Position numbers and translations under genes: made by a program | The notes under the pieces: generated by a model | Database searches by the model: none | What the model was told of the DNA's origin: nothing | What the model saw: only the letters and a program-made list of their open reading frames with translations | DNA from: an uncultured Pelagibacteraceae bacterium | GTDB lineage: Bacteria; Pseudomonadota; Alphaproteobacteria; Pelagibacterales; Pelagibacteraceae | Length of the DNA: 64,000 nucleotides | NCBI GenBank assembly: GCA_902551455.1 | Contig: CACDDC010000003.1 | Span: 1 to 64,000 of the forward strand | Direction: 5' to 3' | Part shown: positions 24,637 to 32,643 of the stretch, piece after piece | Numbering within the stretch: position 1 is the stretch's first letter | Layout of the letters: the number at the start of each line of letters is the position of its first letter

Positions 24637-25539
24637 CTATTTCTTCTCTATCTCAATATTAGATTGTTTAAGAGTTTCAATTAAATATTTATAACCTTTA
24701 ATTGCATATTCTAAGGGATTGGCTTTTTTTGGATCTTGTTCAGCTTCTACAACTAACCAACCTGAATAGTTATTTTTTTTAAGTACATCGAAAAATGGTC
24801 TGTAATCTATACAACCATCTCCTGGTACTGTAAAAGCACCCTCAAGAAAAGCTCCTCTAAAACTTAGGTCTTCTTTAAGTGATTTTTCTAGAACATTTTT
24901 TCTTATATCTTTGCAGTGAACATGGCCAAGGCGATCCTTATAGTTTTCTAATATTTTTTTTGAATCTCCTTTTGCAAACAACATGTGGCCTGTATCTAAA
25001 GTAAGTTTTACACTGTCATGAGTGTTGTCTAATAGTCTTTCAGTATCATTTTGTGTTTCAATTACAGTTCCCATGTGATGATGGTATGCCAAAGGCATTC
25101 CTTGATCATCTAAATATTTTCCCATTTCTGAAATTTTTTCACAAAATTTTTTCCACTCATCTTTATCCATTTGAGGTCGAGAAGATAATTTTCTATTTGG
25201 ATCGCCTTGGATTGAACCAGATACTTCAGCAAAAACTATACAGGGAGCTTTACAATCTTTAAACAATTTAAGTTGTTCTTGAATTGATTTTTTTTCATCA
25301 TCAATTGAATTTTTTCTTAGATTTGCTCCATACCATCCAGAACATAAATTTAAATTAAATTTATTTAGCTTAGGTATTAATTCAGATGATTTTTTTGGAA
25401 ATTTTCCACCAGACTCTATTCCTATATATCCAGCTTGTCTTGCTTCGGCTAGACACTGTTCTAGGGTAGTATCACCTCCTAATTCAGGCATATCATCATT
25501 GCTCCAGGCGATAGGTGCTACTCCTAATTTTACTGACAT
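24637..25539 (-). CDS. iolE: myo-Inosose-2 dehydratase IolE
   Basis: A 300-residue TIM-barrel protein. The opening VKLGVAPIAWSNDDMPELGG is the signature start of IolE, followed by AGYIGIESGGKFP and a metal site formed by Glu/Asp/His residues in LAYHHHMGT, LTLDTGH and VVEAEQDP. IolE converts 2-keto-myo-inositol to 3D-trihydroxycyclohexane-1,2-dione, the step between IolG and IolD, both encoded nearby. Length is as expected. It is divergently transcribed from iolG across a 52-base AT-rich gap that must hold both promoters. Confidence 0.93.
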   Translation of the reverse strand: MSVKLGVAPIAWSNDDMPELGGDTTLEQCLAEARQAGYIGIESGGKFPKKSSELIPKLNKFNLNLCSGWYGANLRKNSIDDEKKSIQEQLKLFKDCKAPCIVFAEVSGSIQGDPNRKLSSRPQMDKDEWKKFCEKISEMGKYLDDQGMPLAYHHHMGTVIETQNDTERLLDNTHDSVKLTLDTGHMLFAKGDSKKILENYKDRLGHVHCKDIRKNVLEKSLKEDLSFRGAFLEGAFTVPGDGCIDYRPFFDVLKKNNYSGWLVVEAEQDPKKANPLEYAIKGYKYLIETLKQSNIEIEKK

Positions 25540-25591
25540 AATAATTAATTTTAGTTAAGATAATAAATTAATAATTAAATTCAAATAAAAA

Positions 25592-26593
25592 ATGATTAAT
25601 ATAGCATTATTTGGGCTGGGTAGAATTGGATTAATGCACGGAAAAAATCTTATGAGGAACAAAGATTTTAATTTAAAGTATGTTTATGATCTAAACAAAG
25701 GTTTAACAAACAAAGTTTCTAAAATTTTAAAATCTCATCCCATTAATAGTCCGTCAATAGCTTTTAAAGATAAAAAATTAGACGCTGTATTTGTTGCTTC
25801 ATCAACATCGACTCATATTAAACTCATACTTCAAGCTACGAGTTATAAAAAAGCAATATTTTGTGAAAAACCTTTAGACTTAAATATAGAAAAAATTAAT
25901 GATTGTAAAAAAAAAATAAAAAAATCTAATCCTAAAATTCAATTAGGATTTAATAGAAGGTATGACCCAGGACATAACAATTTAAAAAAACAACTTTTAA
26001 AAGGAAATATAGGAAGATTAGAAAAAATAATAATTACTAGTAGAGACCCTGCCCCTCCATCCATAAAATACTTAAAAGAGTCGGGAGGTATTTTTCGGGA
26101 TATGATGATTCATGATTTTGATTTGGTTAGATTTTATTTAGGCAATGATGAGCCAGCTAGCCTGATTGCATCTGGTAGTAATATTTTAAATAAAAAATTT
26201 AATAAAATTAAAGACTATGAGTTGGCTTCTTGTATGATTAAATCTAAAAATGGAGTTCAATGTATAATTACAAATTCAAGGCATTGCAGTTTTGGTTACG
26301 ATCAAAGAGTTGAGTTGTTTGGATCAAAAGGAATGATTATTTCAGATAATAAAAGAGAAAATGAGACATCTTTTTATTCATCTAATTCAACATCAAATAA
26401 GGCTCCTTTGATGCATTTTTTTGTTGAAAGATATAAAGAGGCTTACAAAAATCAGCTTTATGATTTTTCAAAGTTTATTAGAAAAAATATAAAACCTCTT
26501 GCTGAGTTTGAAGAAGGAAGAAGAGCATTAATAATGGCTAATGCTGCAAAAAAATCTCTATCATCTAAAAGGTTTGAAAAACTTAACTTTTAA
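25592..26593 (+). CDS. iolG: Inositol 2-dehydrogenase-type Gfo/Idh/MocA protein IolG
   Basis: A 333-residue NAD-dependent dehydrogenase: Rossmann motif IALFGLGRIGLMHGKN, then CEKPLDLN, GFNRRYDPGH and the active-site GGIFRDMMIHDFD, where Asp-x-x-x-His is the typical catalytic pair of inositol dehydrogenases. It oxidises myo-inositol (or an isomer) to 2-keto-inositol, feeding IolE then IolD. Being divergent from iolE and directly upstream of a sugar-type ABC importer strengthens the inositol assignment. Confidence 0.88.
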   Translation: MINIALFGLGRIGLMHGKNLMRNKDFNLKYVYDLNKGLTNKVSKILKSHPINSPSIAFKDKKLDAVFVASSTSTHIKLILQATSYKKAIFCEKPLDLNIEKINDCKKKIKKSNPKIQLGFNRRYDPGHNNLKKQLLKGNIGRLEKIIITSRDPAPPSIKYLKESGGIFRDMMIHDFDLVRFYLGNDEPASLIASGSNILNKKFNKIKDYELASCMIKSKNGVQCIITNSRHCSFGYDQRVELFGSKGMIISDNKRENETSFYSSNSTSNKAPLMHFFVERYKEAYKNQLYDFSKFIRKNIKPLAEFEEGRRALIMANAAKKSLSSKRFEKLNF

Positions 26594-26664
26594 CAGAATC
26601 AACTTTAACGAGAGTACATCCTATCACCTTTACTTTTATATTTAAGTTTGGTTAAATTTTGTTT

Positions 26665-26682
26665 TTAAAAGTTAACTTTTAA
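26665..26682. promoter_or_regulatory. 18-base palindrome upstream of the sugar importer operon
   Basis: TTAAAAGTTAACTTTTAA is a perfect palindrome 20 bases before the binding-protein ATG. Its size suits a dimeric repressor site in the iolG-importer gap, the longest gap of the inositol region. Because the DNA is so AT-rich, an AT-only palindrome of this length carries limited weight, although the central GTTAAC is less trivial. Confidence 0.3.
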
Positions 26683-26701
26683 CAACAAGAGGGAAAATTT
26701 A

Positions 26702-27625
26702 ATGAAAACATTAAAAAACTTTATCTTAGCAATGGCTGCATGGGCAATGATGTCTGTGTCTGCTTTAGCTACAGATGTAATCGTTGTTTCACATGGTCAA
26801 GCTAATGACCCTTTTTGGTCAGTAGCAAAAAATGGTGTTGATGCGGCTTGTAAAGATATGGGAATATCTTGCAAGTATACAGCTCCAGGAACTTTTGACA
26901 TGGTAGAAATGGCAAAATTAATTGATAACGCAGTATCTCAAAAACCAAAAGGTATTGTTATTACGTTGCCAGATGCGGCTGCTTTAGGAAAATCAGTTAA
27001 AGCTGCAATTGCTGCTGGTATACCAGTAATCTCAATGAACTCTGGTTCAGATGATTATGCTTCTTTAGGAATCAGTGCTCACGTTGGACAAACTGAGTTT
27101 GAAGCTGGTGTTGGTGGTGGACAAAAAATGAAAGCTGCTGGCGGTAAAAAAGCTTTATGTGTTAACCACGAAGTTGGAAACGTTGCGCTAGATAGAAGAT
27201 GTGCAGGTTTCAAAAAAGGTTTTGGAGGAAGTGTAGATATTTTAGGTACTTCTAACGACCCAACTGAAATTCAAAAAGCTGTAGCTGCTAAGTTAGGTGC
27301 TGGATATGATACAATCTTAACTTTAGGTGCAGGTTTATCTGGTGAAGCGGCTCTTAAAGCTCTTGAAGCTGCAGGAAAAGTTGGAAGTGTTAAGTTAGGT
27401 ACATTTGATATGTCTCCTAATATGTTAAAAGCAGCTGCTGCAGGAAAAGTAGAGTTTTTAATTGACCAACAACAATATCTTCAAGGTTACCTACCAATTG
27501 CAATTTTTGCACAGTATATGAGATGGGGAACTATGCCAGCTGGAGTAGTTATGACTGGACCTGGTTTCGTAACACCAAAAAATGCTAGTGCTGTAATTAA
27601 GTGGGCAGCTCAAGGTTATAGATAA
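26702..27625 (+). CDS. Sugar/inositol-type ABC importer periplasmic binding protein
   Basis: A 307-residue periplasmic binding protein of the ribose/galactose/inositol class (Peripla_BP_4). A signal peptide (MAAWAMMSVSALAT) is followed by the family start VIVVSHGQANDPFWSVAKNGVDAA. Hinge-region sequences (AGIPVISMNSGSDDY, GTFDMSPNMLKA, LIDQQQYLQGYLPIAIF) match. A GAGGGAAAA site precedes the ATG. Placement after iolG makes inositol the likely ligand, with fructose or ribose as alternatives. It is followed by a terminator hairpin, which should raise its expression relative to the membrane subunits. Confidence 0.9.
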   Translation: MKTLKNFILAMAAWAMMSVSALATDVIVVSHGQANDPFWSVAKNGVDAACKDMGISCKYTAPGTFDMVEMAKLIDNAVSQKPKGIVITLPDAAALGKSVKAAIAAGIPVISMNSGSDDYASLGISAHVGQTEFEAGVGGGQKMKAAGGKKALCVNHEVGNVALDRRCAGFKKGFGGSVDILGTSNDPTEIQKAVAAKLGAGYDTILTLGAGLSGEAALKALEAAGKVGSVKLGTFDMSPNMLKAAAAGKVEFLIDQQQYLQGYLPIAIFAQYMRWGTMPAGVVMTGPGFVTPKNASAVIKWAAQGYR

Positions 27626-27635
27626 AATATAATTT

Positions 27636-27671
27636 AAAGGCCTGGCTATTTTTTTAGTCAGGCCTTTTTTC
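27636..27671 (+). terminator. Intrinsic terminator-like hairpin after the binding-protein gene
   Basis: AAAGGCCTGGCTA-TTTTTT-TAGTCAGGCCTTT forms a 13-base-pair stem with one G-U pair, followed by a T run. It is 10 bases after the stop of the binding-protein gene and 14 bases before the permease ATG. It probably acts as a partial terminator inside the operon, favouring binding-protein mRNA. Confidence 0.8.
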
Positions 27672-27685
27672 TTTAAAAAGTTAAA

Positions 27686-28813
27686 ATGTCTGAAAAATCA
27701 AAGAGTATAGATTCAAAAAAACAGTTTTCTCAAGATGAAAGATTAAAAAAAGTTTCTAGATTAAAAATTCTACTAAACAGGCCTGAACTAGGTGCTCTTG
27801 GAGGGTCAATATTAGTATTTATATTTTTCGGAATAGTAGCTGGTGATACTGGAATGTTTAGTGCTTATGGAACATTAAACTTTTTAGATGTTTCTGCTAA
27901 CTTAGGCATAATTGCAATTGCTGCTGCTATGTTAATGATAGGTGGTGAATTTGATCTTTCAATAGGATCAATGATTGGTTTTGCTGGAATTTGTATTGCA
28001 ATACCTGCAATTTATTGGGGGTGGCCATTATGGATGAGTATAGTTTTTGCTTTTGCGATGGCTGTTCTAGTTGGTTATTTTAATGGAATATTAGTAGTTA
28101 GAACTGGACTTCCATCTTTTATTGTAACTCTAGCCATGTTGTTTATTTTAAGAGGAGCCACATTAGCAATTACAAGATTAATAACAGGAAGAACGCAAGT
28201 TCCAGGACTTAGAGTTTTAATTGATAATGATCCAATTGCATGGATGTTTGCTACTGACACATTTAAATGGCTGTTTACATGGTTAGGTTCTATGAAATTA
28301 ATTGAATTAAGAACCGATGGAACTCCTTTAGCAACAGGAATACCACCTTCAGTAATATGGTTTGTTTTACTTACAATTATAGCAACTTGGATTTTAATGA
28401 AAACTAGATATGGAAATTGGATTTTTGCATCTGGAGGAGACAAGGTAGGGGCAACCAACGTTGGTGTGCCAGTAGGAAAAGTTAAAATTAGCTTATTCAT
28501 CGGAACAGCATGTGCAGCAACGCTTTTCGCATGTATTCAAGTATTAGATGCTGGATCTGCTGACACAATGAGAGGAACATTAAAAGAATTAGAGGCAATT
28601 GCTGCAGCAGTAGTTGGTGGGTGTCTGTTAACTGGAGGATATGGATCCGCTATAGGAGCAGCTTTTGGAGCATTAATTTTTGGAACAGTATCAATGGGTA
28701 TTTTTTATACAGATGTTGATACTGATTGGTTTAAAGTTTTTTTAGGAGCTATGATGCTTATAGCAGTTGTATTTAATAACTATATTAGAAAAAAAGTTAC
28801 TGAGAGTAAATAA
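27686..28813 (+). CDS. Sugar/inositol-type ABC importer permease
   Basis: A 375-residue BPD_transp_2 permease with 8-10 helices, of the RbsC/FrcC/IatP type. Family features are [20 protein letters not shown] in the early helices, [23 protein letters not shown] in the middle and the EAA-like region [31 protein letters not shown]. The N-terminal 35 residues are charged and cytosolic. Its stop overlaps the ATPase ATG (TAATG), so the two are coupled. It forms the channel for the preceding binding protein. Confidence 0.9.
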   Translation: MSEKSKSIDSKKQFSQDERLKKVSRLKILLNRPELGALGGSILVFIFFGIVAGDTGMFSAYGTLNFLDVSANLGIIAIAAAMLMIGGEFDLSIGSMIGFAGICIAIPAIYWGWPLWMSIVFAFAMAVLVGYFNGILVVRTGLPSFIVTLAMLFILRGATLAITRLITGRTQVPGLRVLIDNDPIAWMFATDTFKWLFTWLGSMKLIELRTDGTPLATGIPPSVIWFVLLTIIATWILMKTRYGNWIFASGGDKVGATNVGVPVGKVKISLFIGTACAATLFACIQVLDAGSADTMRGTLKELEAIAAAVVGGCLLTGGYGSAIGAAFGALIFGTVSMGIFYTDVDTDWFKVFLGAMMLIAVVFNNYIRKKVTESK

Positions 28814-29607
28814 TGTCTGAAAACTTAATAGAATTTAATGGAATAAGTAAATTTTTTGGAAAAGTTATTGCCCTAAAAGATGTAACTATGAAAGTTAAAA
28901 AAGGTGAAATAATGTGTCTTCTTGGAGATAATGGAGCCGGAAAGTCTACCTTAATAAAAACTTTATCAGGAGTTCATAAACCTGATGAAGGTGAAATAAT
29001 TATAGAAGGGAAAAAAAAGATATTTGACTCACCTAAAGATGCATTGGATATGGGTATAGCTACAGTTTATCAAGATTTAGCTTTGGTATCATTAATGAGT
29101 GTTACAAGGAATTTTTTTATGGGAAGAGAGCCTCAAAAAGGAATACCTTTTTTCAAAACTTTTGATATTGAAAAAGCAAATAATATTGCAGCGGAAAGAA
29201 TGGGTCAAATTGGTATTGATATAAGAGATCCTTCTCAAGCAGTAGGCACAATGTCAGGAGGTGAAAGACAATGCCTTGCTATATCAAGAGCAATATATTT
29301 TGGTGCTAAAGTTTTAATATTAGATGAACCAACATCAGCATTGGGAGTTCATCAAGCATCAGTTGTTTTAAAATATATTGTTAAAGCAGCTTCTCAAGGC
29401 CTTGCTGTAATTTTAATAACTCATAACGTTCATCATGCTTTTCCTGTTGGAAATAGTTTTACAGTATTAAATAGAGGAAAAAGTTTGGGAACATATGCAA
29501 AAAAAGATTTAACAAGAGAAAAACTTTTAAGTATGATGGCTGGTGGAGAAGAATTAGATAAACTTGAAGTTGAATTAAAAGAAATGGATAGAATTTCTAA
29601 GAATTAA
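28813..29607 (+). CDS. Single-domain ATPase of a sugar/inositol-type ABC importer
   Basis: A 264-residue ABC ATPase: Walker [11 protein letters not shown]-loop YQDLALV, signature [13 protein letters not shown], Walker [12 protein letters not shown] and switch His in LITHNVHHA. Ribose/inositol importers of enterobacteria use a two-domain ATPase of about 500 residues; this protein is one domain only and presumably homodimerises, as in the alphaproteobacterial FrcA type. It completes the binding protein-permease-ATPase operon. The Cys within the signature region (RQCLA) is typical of this group. Confidence 0.9.
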   Translation: MSENLIEFNGISKFFGKVIALKDVTMKVKKGEIMCLLGDNGAGKSTLIKTLSGVHKPDEGEIIIEGKKKIFDSPKDALDMGIATVYQDLALVSLMSVTRNFFMGREPQKGIPFFKTFDIEKANNIAAERMGQIGIDIRDPSQAVGTMSGGERQCLAISRAIYFGAKVLILDEPTSALGVHQASVVLKYIVKAASQGLAVILITHNVHHAFPVGNSFTVLNRGKSLGTYAKKDLTREKLLSMMAGGEELDKLEVELKEMDRISKN

Positions 29608-29621
29608 TTTAACAAAAAATT

Positions 29622-29674
29622 CATATCTGAAATAATTAAAAAACATATCTAATAATTGTTTAATTTGTTATAAT
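29622..29674 (+). promoter_or_regulatory. Putative promoter and phased direct repeat upstream of the GYD gene
   Basis: Two near-identical copies of CATATCT(GA)AATAATT start at 29622 and 29644, exactly 22 bases apart, about two helical turns. They are followed by TTATAATTAAA, with a good -10 (TATAAT, 29669-29674). Tandem activator or repressor sites at a promoter are possible. The only gene served is the GYD protein. No -35 is convincing. Confidence 0.4.
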
Positions 29675-29698
29675 TAAATTATTAAAATAGGAGGTCAC

Positions 29699-30022
29699 AT
29701 GGCAAAATATTATGTTATGGGAAATTATACAGCGCAAGCTTTTAAAGGGTTTTTAAAAGATCCCAAACAAGACAGAGCTGCTGCAGCTACAGCATTATCT
29801 CAAGCTGTTGGAGGTAAAATGGAATCATTTTCTATTACTAGAGGTTCATATGATTTTGTTGGAGTGGTAAGTGGTACAAGTTTTGAAGGAGCTGCTGCAG
29901 TAAAATTAGCAGTAGAAGCTTCTGGAGCAATCACTAATTTTACTATTCTTGAAGAAATGGACATGGGCAAAACTGCCGAAATGGCAGCCAAAGCACTAGG
30001 TGTTTACAAGCCAGCTGGCTAA
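29699..30022 (+). CDS. GYD-domain protein
   Basis: A 107-residue cytosolic protein of the GYD family (ferredoxin-like dimeric alpha-beta fold). The diagnostic segment is the ITRGSYDFVGVVSG strand-turn, followed by a helix rich in Ala (AAAVKLAVEASGAI) and TNFTILEEMDM. A canonical AGGAGG site precedes the ATG. Molecular function of the family is unknown. It stands alone between the importer and a convergent PhyH gene with its own promoter and terminator, so it is an independent unit; the strong ribosome site suggests good expression. Confidence 0.85.
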   Translation: MAKYYVMGNYTAQAFKGFLKDPKQDRAAAATALSQAVGGKMESFSITRGSYDFVGVVSGTSFEGAAAVKLAVEASGAITNFTILEEMDMGKTAEMAAKALGVYKPAG

Positions 30023-30031
30023 GTAATTAAA

Positions 30032-30066
30032 ATTTAACTTCTAGTTTTAAAGGCTAGAAGTTAAAT
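30032..30066. terminator. Bidirectional terminator between GYD and PhyH genes
   Basis: ATTTAACTTCTAG and CTAGAAGTTAAAT are exact reverse complements of 13 bases separated by a 9-base loop. The site lies between two convergent genes and overlaps the PhyH stop codon, so it can serve both transcripts. The stem is AT-rich, and the flanks have modest A/T runs. Confidence 0.7.
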
Positions 30067-30897
30067 AGACTCATATAAAGTAGGAAACATTTTTCCGCCT
30101 AAAGGATCACCGTTCTTGTATCCCGCATCTTGCATAGCTTTTCTATAATTATAACTCGTCCAATCTCCAACATAACTAATTTTAGCATCTTCTTTTGCCA
30201 CTCTTAAAGTATAACGGCTAAGTGTTTTGTTTGGTATTGTAGAGCTTAAGGTTCCATGAAGAGTTCTCATGTCAAATACAACACAATCTCCTAATTCACA
30301 ATCCCATTGCAAAAATTCATATTTATCTTTATTTCCTAAAATATCTGGTGGGAGTTCATATTTTTTTCCATCAATAATACATTCTTTACCTTCAACTTTA
30401 TGACCATCTTTAAACAAAACTCTTAAAAAAAGTTTATTCCATAAATGTGAACCTTTTACCCAAACAACTCCTTCATTTTTTCCTGTAACTTGCAATGGCA
30501 ACCAAAGAACACACATTGTTCCATCCATATCAAAATAACTAACATCATGATGAAAAGGTGTTGAGGATTTTGATCCACCTTCTCTCAAAAACCAGTTGTC
30601 CATTACTAAATTTATTTTTTTTGCTGACATTAATTCAGAAGCAATTTTTGGATAAGGTGAGTTAAATACAAAGTCATTAAATTCTGGAACTAAATCCCAC
30701 GTCCAATAATCTTCTAAATAAGCAGGTACTCCTTTTTCCATGGTATGAGATTTAAACCTAGGACTAGGATTTTTTATATCTCTCTCTATTCCTTTTTGAA
30801 GCTTATTAATCCAACTTTTATCAAATTTACCTTTTAAATATATTGCTCCGTCCTTTTTAAAATTATTGATTTCAGTTTCGGTTAAAATTTTACTCAT
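30061..30897 (-). CDS. Phytanoyl-CoA dioxygenase (PhyH) family oxygenase
   Basis: A 278-residue Fe(II)/2-oxoglutarate enzyme. The iron ligands are HHDVSYFD (HxD) and the distal His in RTLHGTLSS, with an Arg in LSRYTLRV for 2-oxoglutarate. The N-terminal helix-rich start ILTETEINNFKKDGAIYLKG is typical of PhyH. Substrates in bacteria range widely (ectoine, phosphonates, mitomycin-type compounds), and here the neighbours (cytochrome c, sulfite dehydrogenase-like enzyme) do not decide. It overlaps the cytochrome gene by four bases (ATGA). Confidence 0.82.
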   Translation of the reverse strand: MSKILTETEINNFKKDGAIYLKGKFDKSWINKLQKGIERDIKNPSPRFKSHTMEKGVPAYLEDYWTWDLVPEFNDFVFNSPYPKIASELMSAKKINLVMDNWFLREGGSKSSTPFHHDVSYFDMDGTMCVLWLPLQVTGKNEGVVWVKGSHLWNKLFLRVLFKDGHKVEGKECIIDGKKYELPPDILGNKDKYEFLQWDCELGDCVVFDMRTLHGTLSSTIPNKTLSRYTLRVAKEDAKISYVGDWTSYNYRKAMQDAGYKNGDPLGGKMFPTLYESI

Positions 30898-31220
30898 TTA
30901 CCTGCAGAATTTGCTACATAGAAAGATACAATATCTATTTCCTCTTTTGTTAAAATTCCTTCTTCACCATAAGCTGGCATAACACCAAGTCCCCAAGTGA
31001 CCATCTCAACTATATATTCTTTAGTTACACTAACAGTATCTAAGTTGGGGCCAATATTTCCTTCTGCACCTGCTGCTTTGAGAATATGACATCCAGCACA
31101 ACCGGCAGTCTCATTAAATATTTCAAGTCCTTTTTTCATTTTTTCTTCATCTGAAAAAGCAACTTGAAAGTTTAATATGAATACAACTATAGTGAATAAT
31201 AAAAATTTTAAAATTTTCAT
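30894..31220 (-). CDS. Small secreted monohaem cytochrome c
   Basis: A 108-residue protein with a signal peptide (FLLFTIVVFILNFQVAFSDE) and a single class I cytochrome c domain: haem site CAGCH, distal Met in GLGVMPAYG. It follows the sulfite-dehydrogenase-like Moco gene by 27 bases on the same strand, so it most likely takes electrons from that enzyme, as SorB does from SorA, and passes them to the respiratory chain. It is much smaller than the dihaem SoxD. Confidence 0.88.
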   Translation of the reverse strand: MKILKFLLFTIVVFILNFQVAFSDEEKMKKGLEIFNETAGCAGCHILKAAGAEGNIGPNLDTVSVTKEYIVEMVTWGLGVMPAYGEEGILTKEEIDIVSFYVANSAGK

Positions 31221-31247
31221 TAATGAATTTTAAAACTTTTTTAAATA

Positions 31248-32465
31248 TTATACCACTTTAATATTAACGCTATGATCTTTCCAACCGTTATGGGCGTAAC
31301 CTCTTCTATTTTCCATTCTTAACTCAGGTTGTTTATCGGAACTGTTAGACGCTAAACTAGCAATATTATAAGTGCCTGAATCTAAAGTTGTCTCAAGCGC
31401 AAACTGTCTCCAAGCATATTTACCTAGGTCAGGTCCAATGAATTTAGCTCTTTTCCAACTTTTTCCTCCGTCTACAGAAACTTTTACACTTCTAACTTTT
31501 TTGGTACCACCCATAGCAACACCTACTATTTGAACTTTACCAGCTTTTACAGTTCCTGTTTCATCAGTTGGTCTAGTTATCCAAGATTTAACTGGCATTT
31601 CCCAACAAGAAGGATATTGAGATCCTTTTTTGCCAATAGGTGAAATTCTATAACTTGATTTCATGTATTTTACAGATGACTCTTTTTCAGTGAAAGCTAC
31701 TTTTCCAAGATGCTTAACATTATTAATTCCAAAGTAACCTGGAGTAACCATTCTTAAAGGGCCTCCGTGGGCATTTGGCAATGGAACACCATTCATCTCC
31801 CAAGCTAACATTGCATCTTTAAAAGCTTTCTTCGGAACTGATCTTTCAACCATTGCTTTTTTAGGATCTAATCCAGTTGGCTCATGATCAACTCCAGCCG
31901 ATGTCATATATACAGCGCTACCATTAATTCCTCCACATGCATCAACAACTGCTTTCATAGGTACACCAGTCCAAAAAACACAAGCTGCCGCTCCTGTTTT
32001 CCACTGCGAACCTCTTACTTTATGTGCAAAAAAACCTCTACCATTACCTGAGCACTGTAAGATTGTAGCCATTGTTGTATGGCCTAACTTTTTCAGCTCG
32101 GCTAATGAAAAAGTTTTTGGATTTTTGACTCCTTCAATAGAAACTTTCCACTCATTTCTGTCACCAATTTGTCCATCTGACATAGTTGGCATATTATTTC
32201 TTATATAGACATTTCTATTTGGAGTAATTAAACTTTCTCCTATAGCACTTCTATGTGTTTCAATTCCTTTATCTGAATGTACGATAAGCGCATCTCTATT
32301 TTTCCAATTTATAAATTCTGGTAAACCTTTTTCACCCTCTTTATGATTTGCGTTTGCTATAGTTATGGGAACAACTGAAGCTGTTGCTGCTAAACCAGCT
32401 AGTGTTGCAGTACCCGTTAAAAAGTTTCTTCTTCTAAGATTTAGTTTATTATTTGTTTTTTTCAT
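31248..32465 (-). CDS. Sulfite dehydrogenase-like molybdoenzyme (SorA/SoxC family), Tat-exported
   Basis: About 405 residues from the ATG at 32465 (MKKTNNKLNLRRRNFLTG); the track's Met at 32486 is seven codons upstream and lies in the leader, since AAGGAGG is placed just before 32465. The twin-arginine signal is RRRNFLTG. The sulfite-oxidase fold shows the Moco-binding Cys in ATILQCSGNGRGFF and a C-terminal Ig-like dimerisation domain (VKVSVDGGKSWKRAKF). It oxidises sulfite to sulfate or a related sulfur/oxyanion reaction in the periplasm, with the adjacent cytochrome as acceptor. Moco genes start next door. Confidence 0.85.
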   Translation of the reverse strand: MKKTNNKLNLRRRNFLTGTATLAGLAATASVVPITIANANHKEGEKGLPEFINWKNRDALIVHSDKGIETHRSAIGESLITPNRNVYIRNNMPTMSDGQIGDRNEWKVSIEGVKNPKTFSLAELKKLGHTTMATILQCSGNGRGFFAHKVRGSQWKTGAAACVFWTGVPMKAVVDACGGINGSAVYMTSAGVDHEPTGLDPKKAMVERSVPKKAFKDAMLAWEMNGVPLPNAHGGPLRMVTPGYFGINNVKHLGKVAFTEKESSVKYMKSSYRISPIGKKGSQYPSCWEMPVKSWITRPTDETGTVKAGKVQIVGVAMGGTKKVRSVKVSVDGGKSWKRAKFIGPDLGKYAWRQFALETTLDSGTYNIASLASNSSDKQPELRMENRRGYAHNGWKDHSVNIKVV

Positions 32466-32535
32466 TTTATCCTCCTTACCAAACATCTTTATTTTAACAA
32501 ATTATTTGTCTTTCAGTAATAAAAAAAAAAAATTA

Positions 32536-32572
32536 ATTACAATTTTTAGCTTTACAATTTAAAGTTGTAATT
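32536..32572. promoter_or_regulatory. Leader of moaA and of the molybdoenzyme gene, with competing inverted repeats
   Basis: The 157-base gap between divergent moaA and the sulfite-dehydrogenase gene must hold both promoters. One downstream arm, TTGTAATT (32565-32572), can pair with either AATTACAA (about 32535-32542) or the nearer TTTACAA (about 32551-32557), so two exclusive hairpins are possible. A run of 12 A starts at 32521. No GC-rich Moco riboswitch is seen. Functional meaning is uncertain. Confidence 0.2.
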
Positions 32573-32643
32573 TATTTATTTTTGCCTAAAAGATTAAAAA
32601 ATTTTAAATTTCTAAATTATTTTTTCTAGTATAAGTTATTGGT

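Noticed and set aside
32466-32486. Track start MFGKEDK for the sulfite dehydrogenase-like gene
   Set aside because: AAGGAGG inside this stretch is the ribosome site for the Met at 32465, which begins a normal Tat signal.
32521-32532. Run of 12 A in the moaA/sulfite dehydrogenase gap as a phase-variable element
   Set aside because: Intergenic in a very AT-rich genome, with no evidence of length variation in one sequence.
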